Source: Fidelibacterota bacterium (lineage in GTDB: Bacteria; Bipolaricaulota; Bipolaricaulia; Bipolaricaulales; Bipolaricaulaceae). Taken from it: a stretch of DNA of 14,435 nucleotides. Positions 6,591-13,016 of this stretch are shown here, one piece after another. The notes under the pieces were generated by a model. That model searched no databases. It was given only the letters and a program-made list of their open reading frames with translations, and was not told the DNA's origin. The position numbers were made by a program, and so were the translations under genes. The stretch lies in the NCBI GenBank assembly GCA_024277405.1, contig JAJRVI010000071.1, positions 1 through 14,435 on the forward strand, in the 5' to 3' direction. The stretch's first letter is position 1; every line of letters begins with the position of its first letter.

Positions 6591-7523
6591 TTATCCGCTC
6601 CCGTCTCCGTCCACAACTGAACGGCTTTCCACCCCGGGGTCCACGGGCCCGCCTTTCAACGGGCCGGTGGGAGGGGGCAGGGAGGCGAGGAGCGCCCTTC
6701 CCCGGGAGATATCGCGGGAGATCTGTGCCTTGAGGTCCTCCGCCGAGGGGAAGCGGCGATCCCCGCGGAGGAAGGCGAGGAGCTGGACCTCCATCTCCCC
6801 CTCGGGCTCGGGGCACGGAGGGGAGAAGAGGTGGACCTCGGCCGTGGGGGGGAGTTCGGGGAAGGTGGGGCGCGCCCCCAGGTAGAAGAGCCCCGGCGCA
6901 TCGCCGCCGTCCCAGAAGGCCCAGGCGAGGTAGACCCCGGAGCGGGGGCGTAGCAGCTCGGGGCGCAACTCCAGGTTCACGGTGGGGTGGCCGAGCTCCT
7001 TCCCCAGCCCCGCGCCGGAGATCCTCTTGCCGAAGATAACGGGGTATCGACCCAGGAGGAGCCCGGCCTCGCGGACCTCGCCCCGGCGCAGGTGTTCCCG
7101 GATGTGGCGGGCCGAAACCGGCCGTCCCTGGCAGAGGAACGGGGGCACCACCCGGACCTCGACCCCGTGTCTCTTCCCCCAGGAGCGGGCGTAGTCCGGG
7201 GAGCCCGTCCGGTCCCGGCCGAAGCGGTGGCCCGGTCCCATGACGAGCCCCCGGGCCCCGAACTCGTCCCGCAGGATCCGGAGGAAATCCGGGGCCGAGA
7301 TCCCCCTCACCTCCTCGAATCGCATGACCTCTACCACGTCAGCGAACGCCCGGAGGAGGCGGAGCTTCACCGCCAACGGCAGGAGGGCATCTCCCTGGGG
7401 CGGAAAGGTGAGGATCAGGAAGGCGCGCCCGCTGGCGCGGGCCCAACGCCTCCCCTCCCGGAGGAGGGCGCGGTGGCCCAAGTGCACCCCATCGAATTTG
7501 CCGACGGCGACGATGGAGCTCAT
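6591..7523 (-). CDS. ribF: Bifunctional riboflavin kinase / FAD synthetase
   Basis: This 310-residue protein matches the usual RibF length. The N-terminal FMN adenylyltransferase domain has the nucleotidyltransferase motif GKFDGVHLGH (8-17), a GPGHRFGRDR segment (96-105), and SARHIREHL (137-145), the counterpart of the usual ISSTRIR motif. The C-terminal flavokinase domain has GHPTVN (178-183, usually GFPTAN), GARPT (216-220) and the expected catalytic Glu in AEVHLF (E229). It makes FMN and then FAD from riboflavin and ATP. The last 25 or so residues (from SLPPP) are a Pro/Gly-rich tail beyond the family's normal end, of no evident function. It lies 28 bp downstream of the TolB-like gene with no convincing Shine-Dalgarno. 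The start is fixed by homology, because the first motif begins at residue 4. Confidence 0.96.
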   Translation of the reverse strand: MSSIVAVGKFDGVHLGHRALLREGRRWARASGRAFLILTFPPQGDALLPLAVKLRLLRAFADVVEVMRFEEVRGISAPDFLRILRDEFGARGLVMGPGHRFGRDRTGSPDYARSWGKRHGVEVRVVPPFLCQGRPVSARHIREHLRRGEVREAGLLLGRYPVIFGKRISGAGLGKELGHPTVNLELRPELLRPRSGVYLAWAFWDGGDAPGLFYLGARPTFPELPPTAEVHLFSPPCPEPEGEMEVQLLAFLRGDRRFPSAEDLKAQISRDISRGRALLASLPPPTGPLKGGPVDPGVESRSVVDGDGSG

Positions 7524-7551
7524 CGTCGCGTCCGGGGAGAACGGCTCCGGC

Positions 7552-8373
7552 TCAATAGGTCCCCTCGGTGGCGATGATCCAATCCGTCTCCCCGTCCAGG
7601 CGCGTGCCGAAGGCGATCCTCTCCATATCGGGTGACCAAGCGGGGAAGGCGTTCCGATACGGGTCGTCGGTGATGTAGGTGAGCTTACTCCCGCTCCGGG
7701 TCATGACCCAGATCTCTGAGTTCCCGGAGCGGGTGGATTCGAAGGCGATCCACTCGCCGTCGGGGGAGAACCGGGGTCCCCAATCGAAGAAGGGGTCCTG
7801 GGTCAAGCGGTCCATGTTCACACTGTCCCTGAGCCGCAGGACCATGATGTCCCATCCTCCCTCCAGATAAGCGGCGAACGCGATCGCCCTGCCGTCGGGC
7901 GAGACATCCGGGGTCTCTTCCCGCCACGGGGTATCGGTGAGCCTGGTCAGCTCCTGGGTTTCGAGCTCGTAGATCCAGAGATCCACCTGACCCCCCCGAT
8001 TGCACACGACGAGAAGCCTCTTCCCATCCCGGAAGGGGACGACGTAGGAGAAGTCCACCCCCTCTTCCTGCAACACCGTCTCCGGCTCCCCCCCGGCCAG
8101 GCTCCCCCGTTTGATCGCCCTGTTCGCCTCCTCGGCCACGTAGTAGAAATGTTCCCCGTCGGGGGCGAACCGGGCCCAGAGGACGCTCCCCTCGTCCGTG
8201 AGGCGGCGCGTGTCCTCCCCCTCCGTGGATACGAGGTATACATCGCCCCGCTGTACGATGAGCCACCATTTCCCGTCCGGGGACCAATCCAGGCTCTTGA
8301 GCTCGATGTAGCCAGCCCGGGTCGCGAACGCGACCGCGGCCAACCAGAGCGCCAACAACAGGATCTTCCGCAT
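7552..8373 (-). CDS. Exported TolB-like WD40/PD40 beta-propeller protein
   Basis: This 273-residue protein has a signal peptide (residues 1-20, RKILLLALWLAAVAFATRA) and then about six beta-propeller blades. Each is marked by an SPDG-type turn at residues 31, 70 (PDG), 114 (FRDG), 158, 203 and 247 (SPDM), with strands such as RLTD and IAFES typical of TolB and related PD40 proteins. It lacks the N-terminal TolB domain, and no tolQRA or pal is nearby, so calling it TolB would be unsafe. It is likely a periplasmic or surface propeller with a binding role. It heads the minus-strand run with ribF and thrS, although nothing links its role to theirs. There is no Shine-Dalgarno; a -10-like TAAAAT lies 9 nt from the start. 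Confidence 0.85.
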   Translation of the reverse strand: MRKILLLALWLAAVAFATRAGYIELKSLDWSPDGKWWLIVQRGDVYLVSTEGEDTRRLTDEGSVLWARFAPDGEHFYYVAEEANRAIKRGSLAGGEPETVLQEEGVDFSYVVPFRDGKRLLVVCNRGGQVDLWIYELETQELTRLTDTPWREETPDVSPDGRAIAFAAYLEGGWDIMVLRLRDSVNMDRLTQDPFFDWGPRFSPDGEWIAFESTRSGNSEIWVMTRSGSKLTYITDDPYRNAFPAWSPDMERIAFGTRLDGETDWIIATEGTY

Positions 8374-8382
8374 CGTGGGTTC

Positions 8383-8411
8383 ATTTTATGGCGAAGCCGA
8401 ACTCCCTCCAA
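8383..8411 (-). promoter_or_regulatory. Promoter of the TolB-like/ribF/thrS run, probably leaderless
   Basis: On the minus strand, TTGGAG (8411-8406) and TAAAAT (8388-8383) are 17 bp apart, and the ATG at 8373 follows 9 nt after the -10. No ribosome binding sequence fits between. The -35 matches consensus only in its TTG; the -10 matches in five of six bases. Confidence 0.5.
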
Positions 8412-8445
8412 AACGATTGGGAGCCGCACAGGGGCAGGGGATAAA

Positions 8446-9456
8446 ATGGCCCCGATGCCGGGCAACCTGTTGCGGCCGGAACCCCAGGAACCCGAAGGGA
8501 ACCTGCGCGCCCTGCGGCCCCGCACCCTCGAGGAGTTCGTGGGACAGGAGCGGATAAAAGAGCGTCTGCGCATCTACATCCGGGCCGCGCGGGAACGCGG
8601 GGAGCCGCTGGATCACGTGCTGTTGTTGTCCCCGCCCGGCCTGGGGAAGACGACCCTCGCCCACATCATCGCCAACGAGCTCGGGGTGCGGATCCAGGTC
8701 TCCTCGGGCCCGGCCATCGAGCGGCCCGGTGACCTCGCCGCGATCCTCACCCACCTCCGCCGTGGCGACGTCTTCTTCATTGACGAGATCCACCGCCTGC
8801 GCCGGCAGGTGGAGGAGGTCCTTTACCCGGCGATGGAGGATTGGAAAATCGACATCGTGATCGGCGAGGGACCCCATGCCCGGTCCATCAGGTTGGACAT
8901 CGCCCCGTTCACCCTGATCGGCGCCACCACCCGGGAAGGGCTCCTCACCGCCCCCCTGCGGGACAGGTTCGAGGTCGTGTTTCGGCTGGACTACTACCGC
9001 TCGGAGGAGCTCGCCGAGATCGTGCGCCGCGCGGGGGCGCGGATGGGGCTGGAGGTCACGCCGGAGGGGGCCCTCGAGCTCGCGTCCCGCTCCCGGGGGA
9101 CGCCCCGGATCGCGCTGCGCCTCCTGCGACGCGCCCGGGACCTGGCCCAGGTGGAGGGCGAGGGCGTGGTGGACCTCCCCATCGCCCAGCGGACCCTCGA
9201 GCTCCTGGGGATCGACCACGAGGGGTTGGACCCGCTGGACCGCAAGATCCTGGAGGTGATCATAGATCGCTTCGACGGCGGCCCCGTGGGGATAGAGACC
9301 CTGGCCGCGGCCTTGGGGGAGGACAAGGACACGGTGATGGAGTTCTACGAGCCGTACCTCATCGCGAAGGGCTTCCTGCGCCGTACCCCTCAGGGACGGG
9401 TGGCCACGGAGAAGGCCTATCGCCACCTGGGGCGGTCGACGGCGCAGTTGTTTTAG
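8446..9456 (+). CDS. ruvB: Holliday junction branch migration ATPase RuvB
   Basis: This 336-residue protein is standard RuvB length, taking ATG 8446. The open frame runs about 300 bp further upstream, but that part is the TolB-like gene read in antisense. AGGGG 5 nt before the ATG is the only ribosome-binding-like element. The AAA+ core has Walker A SPPGLGKTT (62-70), Walker B FIDE (111-114), sensor 1 GATTR (159-163) and the arginine finger in LRDRF (R172); the lid and C-terminal winged helix follow with RRTPQGR (312-318). It forms hexameric rings that drive branch migration with RuvA. The first Walker A residue is Ser rather than the nearly universal Gly. ruvA and ruvC are not adjacent. Its stop lies 3 bp from that of the convergent gene. 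Confidence 0.97.
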   Translation: MAPMPGNLLRPEPQEPEGNLRALRPRTLEEFVGQERIKERLRIYIRAARERGEPLDHVLLLSPPGLGKTTLAHIIANELGVRIQVSSGPAIERPGDLAAILTHLRRGDVFFIDEIHRLRRQVEEVLYPAMEDWKIDIVIGEGPHARSIRLDIAPFTLIGATTREGLLTAPLRDRFEVVFRLDYYRSEELAEIVRRAGARMGLEVTPEGALELASRSRGTPRIALRLLRRARDLAQVEGEGVVDLPIAQRTLELLGIDHEGLDPLDRKILEVIIDRFDGGPVGIETLAAALGEDKDTVMEFYEPYLIAKGFLRRTPQGRVATEKAYRHLGRSTAQLF

Positions 9457-9459
9457 GTT

Positions 9460-9993
9460 TCAGCGTCGGGCGAGCCCCGAGCCGTGGAGGAAGTCCCCCA
9501 CCACCCCGGTGAAGCGCCTCCAGTCGATGAGGAGGGCACATATCATCCAGATGAGGCCGGCATAGGCGGCGGGGCGGGCGTAGAAATAGGCCACGATGAA
9601 GGGGACGAAGACCCACGGAAACGCTATCCCCATGGTCAAGGCCTTGAATTGAAGGAATTCCTTGCTCTGATGGGCCCATAGGGCGACGACAAACCCGAGG
9701 GCCAGGTAGGGGATACCGACCCAGGCCGGGACCAGGCCCACGGCCACCAGGTACACGGTGGAGGCCAGCACCATGACCATATCGAACTGGAACTCGTGTT
9801 CCCCGATCCAGGAAGGGGGCTTCTCGTAGCGCCGGGCCAGGCGGCCGTCCAGCATGTCCGTGGTCCAGCCGAGGAGGAGGAGGGCGATCACCTGGGACAG
9901 GGCTTCCGGCCCCAGGGGGATCATCCCCAGGATCGCCGCCGCTATCAGTCCCCGCGCGGCCGTGAGCCAGTCGGGAAGTTTTTCCCTCCGCAT
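9460..9993 (-). CDS. CDP-alcohol phosphatidyltransferase family membrane enzyme
   Basis: This 177-residue protein has several hydrophobic helices and the CDP-alcohol phosphotransferase signature beginning DMLDGRLAR (residues about 46-54). The family motif is D-x2-D-G-x2-A-R-x8-G-x3-D-x3-D. Here the second half reads IGEHEFQFD, so the third metal-binding Asp position is apparently Glu while the last Asp is kept. Relatives such as PgsA transfer a phosphatidyl group from CDP-diacylglycerol to glycerol-3-phosphate or inositol phosphate; which acceptor is used here cannot be told. It starts 18 bp after the LptF-LptD gene with GGGAGAGA as ribosome binding site, so it is likely the second gene of an envelope-lipid operon. 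A TATAAT-like box lies in the short spacer, but no good -35 pairs with it. Confidence 0.87.
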   Translation of the reverse strand: MRREKLPDWLTAARGLIAAAILGMIPLGPEALSQVIALLLLGWTTDMLDGRLARRYEKPPSWIGEHEFQFDMVMVLASTVYLVAVGLVPAWVGIPYLALGFVVALWAHQSKEFLQFKALTMGIAFPWVFVPFIVAYFYARPAAYAGLIWMICALLIDWRRFTGVVGDFLHGSGLARR

Positions 9994-10011
9994 ATTCTCT
10001 CTCCCATTATA

Positions 10012-12966
10012 CTAACCTCCCCACCGTAACGCCTCGTCCTGGGGGGAGAACCTCCATTTCGCCCCCGGAAAAGCGGGCACCTCTAGCGAGATCCCGAGCT
10101 GCCCCAGCCCCGCCTCCACTCCGAGGCGGAGGCACCCCGCGAAGTCCCGTAACAGGGACAACCGCCCTTGAATCGCTCTTCCGGTGAGGAAGTCGTATTC
10201 CCCGGCGAGGATCAGGAGGTAATCCGCGGAGATCCGCCACGACACGTAGAGGGTGGCCCGTTTGAGGCGCGGGGGGAAAGGGGAGCCCCTTATGCCCCAC
10301 TTGACGGAAAGGCCCCCGGTCGAGATGGAGCCTTTGGCGATGAGATCCCGAAACGCGAGGGGGGAAAACCCCATCCCCCCCTGCACCTGTAGGCGCCAAC
10401 CATCTCCCCCCAGGGAAAGCCCCCCCTTGAGCGTCCCGAGCCTGAGGGGGTAGGGCTCGAAGTTCAGCGAAAGGGAGAGCTTCGGGCCCTCCGCCGTCAG
10501 TTCCCACCGTCCCTGCGGGGCTCGCCCCCCGGTAAGATCCCAGGAGAGGGTGAGGTTTTGGGACCAGCCCCCCCTGGCGCCGCTGAAGGCCAAGGACACC
10601 TGGGACTGGGGCGGGAGCGAATCGAAGCCGAGGGGGGAGGTCCCGGCGCCCCAGCGGGCGCTGTACCCGAGCCTGATCCCCCCGAGGGAAATCGAGGGGC
10701 TGAAGCTCACCCGGTATCGGGAACTTTGGGCGCCGGCGAAGTAGAGGTCCAGCCGTGCCCCCAATGGAAGGGAGAGGGAGAACGGCCCCCACTTGTCACC
10801 CCATCCGAGGGATACGTCCCCCCCCGCGCGATACGCCTCCGCACTGTCCCGGAGGTAGCGTCCGCCGGAGAGGCTCAACGAGGCCCTGCCCCGGGTAAGG
10901 GGGACGGAGCGGCTGAGGGAGAACTCGGGGGCCTTCTCATAGGTCCCGGCTTTACGTTCCACCCGTTCCCACACGACCTTCCAGTCCCAGGAGGATAGGG
11001 TGCCGGAGAAGTCCGCCCGCGTCCGCCCCTCGGCGAAGGAGAGATTCCCCCGCCATGTGCCGCCCCCCCATTCTCCCCTCCCCACGAAGCGCAACATCCG
11101 TTGAGATACCGAGAGTTGGCCGTCCTCCCAGAAGAGGGACACCTCGGGTTTCAGGCGGATCTCCCGGGGATAGAAGGTGACGCCCACGGTTCCCCACAGC
11201 TCCTCCTCCGCCAGGGTAAACGGCAGGGCCCAGGCGAGGAAGAGCTCCCCGCCGGAGAAGCCGATGCGGGGGAATAGGGCCGGTCCCTCGTTGCCGAGGC
11301 GGGAGACGTAGAAGGGGAGCCACCACACCGTGACCCCGAACGACGACAGATACAGGTCCCGGGCGAAGAGCCACTGATCGGGGATGTAGACGATCCGCGC
11401 GGCCCGCACGGCGTAAGGCGCCCCCACGAGGCAGGGACAGGTGGTGAAGGAGATCTCCTCCGCCACCAGGCGCCTGATGTCCCCCTCCGCGAGCTCCGCT
11501 CGCACCTGCTCGGCCGCGAAGGCGAGGACCTCCTCCTTCTCCGGCCCGTGGAACCGCAGTTCCCCGGCGAGGGACCGCGCCCGGAACGACCGTGCCTCAC
11601 CATCGGGATCGAACACCACCTCCAGGGACGCGGCGGAGAAGGAGATGTCCTCGCCGGAGAGCTCGGCTTCTTCCGCCACGAGGACCCACGAATCCCCTTC
11701 CCGTCCCCGCAGCTCCCGGGCCGTCAACACGTACCCCTCGAACCGCGCCGTGGCCCCGGTGGCGGAGAAGGCGCGCTCCGTCAGGGAGAACTCCAGGCCC
11801 TCGGCCTCCAGCGAGAAGGGCGGCGGGGCGGCGGCGAGGCCGAAGGGGATACACATCAGGAGGAAGATCAGGAACTTACGTCCATCCAGACGCCACAGGA
11901 GCGCGAGGCCGAGGGCGAGAAAGGGGACCGCGGGGAGCCACGCCCCCCAAACGGGGGGGATCAACCCCTGGCGGGCCATGGTCTTGGTCCAGAGGAAGAG
12001 GGCCTGGGCGGCCCCCGCGAGCAGGAACCCCGCCGCGGCCCCGGCGACGCGCCCCCTCTTCCCCAGCACCATCCCCACCGGGGCCCCGAACAGGGCGAAC
12101 AGGAAGGAGCTCACCGCCACGGCGATCTTCGCGTGGTATTCCACGATCAACCCCCGGGGGGCCACCCCGGCCCGCTCCATAGCCTCGATCCGTGCCGATA
12201 GCTCCCGCAGGGACATCTGGGCCGGCGTCTTCCCGCCCAGGATCAGTCGTTCGATGTCGCCCCCCACCTCGATGCGCAGGCGTTCGAACCCGTCCACCCT
12301 CACGAGGCGGCCCTCGCGATCGAAGTGGAGGATCCTCCCGTCCCGCAGTTCCAGCTCGCCTCCGGAGAATCCCCCCTCTTCCGCCGTGATCACGGCGGGG
12401 AAATCCCCCGTGGGGGGCGCCACCCGTCCCGCTACGTCGTAGACCACGATCCCCCGGGCCTTGCCCCCCGCGTAGCGGTGCACGTAGTAAAGGTTCCCCC
12501 TGGGCCCGCGGAAGAACACCTCCTCCTGGGGGGCCACGGCTCGCCCCCCCAGCACGAGGCTCATGTACTCGCGTCGGTAGAGCTCCTCGGTGCGGGGGAC
12601 GACGTACTCGGAGAGACAGAAGGAAAGGGTGCTCATCACCAACCCGAAGAGGATGAGGGGGCGGGCGAGGCGTCGCAGGGGGTACCCCACCGCCTGGAAG
12701 GCGAGCAGCTCCCGGGCCGCCGCCATCCTCCCCAACGCCCAGAAGATGGCGAGGAGCACCCCGCCGGGGATGGCCAGGGTGAGGAGGCTGGGGAGTTTCA
12801 GCCCGAGGAGCATGAACAGCTCCCCAGCGCCGGCCCCCCGGGAGAGGACAACGTCCGAGAGGTAGATCACTACCTGGAGGGCGATGAAGGCGAGGAACGC
12901 GAGCAGAGCTACCCCGAACGGGGGCAGGAGCTCGCGAAGCATATAGCGATCGACCCGTCGGAACAC
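10012..12966 (-). CDS. LptF/LptG-type permease fused to LptD/OstA-type outer-membrane protein
   Basis: One open frame of 984 codons. Residues 1-360 are a complete LptF/YjgP-type permease: RYMLRELLPPF start, transmembrane segments near 15-38, 52-76, 101-118, 278-300, 305-326 and 340-358, and a periplasmic beta-jellyroll at about 125-270. WRLDGRK (358-364, expected cytoplasmic) leads into a hydrophobic stretch 365-377 ending in GLAAAPPP, which resembles a signal peptide. Residues about 382-500 look like the LptA/LptD beta-taco. FTTCPC (507-512) through VTVWWLPFYV (545-554) matches the LptD barrel entry, the region of alternating strands continues to 984, and a late cysteine (C945, LRDFAGCLRL) fits the conserved C-terminal LptD cysteine. 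The start is GTG with no Shine-Dalgarno. The gene should serve LPS or related glycolipid export. Whether it is cleaved into two proteins is unknown. Confidence 0.88.
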   Translation of the reverse strand: MFRRVDRYMLRELLPPFGVALLAFLAFIALQVVIYLSDVVLSRGAGAGELFMLLGLKLPSLLTLAIPGGVLLAIFWALGRMAAARELLAFQAVGYPLRRLARPLILFGLVMSTLSFCLSEYVVPRTEELYRREYMSLVLGGRAVAPQEEVFFRGPRGNLYYVHRYAGGKARGIVVYDVAGRVAPPTGDFPAVITAEEGGFSGGELELRDGRILHFDREGRLVRVDGFERLRIEVGGDIERLILGGKTPAQMSLRELSARIEAMERAGVAPRGLIVEYHAKIAVAVSSFLFALFGAPVGMVLGKRGRVAGAAAGFLLAGAAQALFLWTKTMARQGLIPPVWGAWLPAVPFLALGLALLWRLDGRKFLIFLLMCIPFGLAAAPPPFSLEAEGLEFSLTERAFSATGATARFEGYVLTARELRGREGDSWVLVAEEAELSGEDISFSAASLEVVFDPDGEARSFRARSLAGELRFHGPEKEEVLAFAAEQVRAELAEGDIRRLVAEEISFTTCPCLVGAPYAVRAARIVYIPDQWLFARDLYLSSFGVTVWWLPFYVSRLGNEGPALFPRIGFSGGELFLAWALPFTLAEEELWGTVGVTFYPREIRLKPEVSLFWEDGQLSVSQRMLRFVGRGEWGGGTWRGNLSFAEGRTRADFSGTLSSWDWKVVWERVERKAGTYEKAPEFSLSRSVPLTRGRASLSLSGGRYLRDSAEAYRAGGDVSLGWGDKWGPFSLSLPLGARLDLYFAGAQSSRYRVSFSPSISLGGIRLGYSARWGAGTSPLGFDSLPPQSQVSLAFSGARGGWSQNLTLSWDLTGGRAPQGRWELTAEGPKLSLSLNFEPYPLRLGTLKGGLSLGGDGWRLQVQGGMGFSPLAFRDLIAKGSISTGGLSVKWGIRGSPFPPRLKRATLYVSWRISADYLLILAGEYDFLTGRAIQGRLSLLRDFAGCLRLGVEAGLGQLGISLEVPAFPGAKWRFSPQDEALRWGG

Positions 12967-12972
12967 GGAGGG

Positions 12973-13002
12973 ATCATACCTTCCGTGAAACCGAACTTTC
13001 CA
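12973..13002 (-). promoter_or_regulatory. Promoter of the LptF-LptD gene, probably leaderless
   Basis: On the minus strand, TGGAAA (13002-12997) and TATGAT (12978-12973) are separated by 18 bp. The GTG start at 12966 lies 6 nt after the -10. Four and five bases match consensus. It overlaps the upstream region of the divergent GH113-like gene. Confidence 0.5.
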
Positions 13003-13003
13003 G

Positions 13004-13009
13004 GATAAT
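13004..13009 (+). promoter_or_regulatory. -10-like box of the GH113-like gene
   Basis: GATAAT matches the -10 consensus in five of six bases and ends 7 nt before ATG 13017. No good -35 is visible (TTCCGT at 17-bp spacing is poor) and no Shine-Dalgarno is present. Confidence 0.4.
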
Positions 13010-13016
13010 CTTCCCC

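Noticed and set aside
7552..8373. Assignment as genuine TolB of a Tol-Pal system
   Set aside because: The protein lacks the N-terminal TolB domain, is shorter than TolB, and no tol or pal gene is nearby.
8149..8445. Extension of ruvB upstream to an ATG at 8149
   Set aside because: The extra 99 residues are the antisense of the TolB-like gene. RuvB length and its conserved N-terminal region fit a start at 8446.
12965..12986. Inverted repeat ACGGAGG / CCTTCCGT as an operator between lptFD and the GH113-like gene
   Set aside because: The match is imperfect, with one mismatch in a short arm, and no second copy was seen, so chance in GC-rich DNA is adequate.
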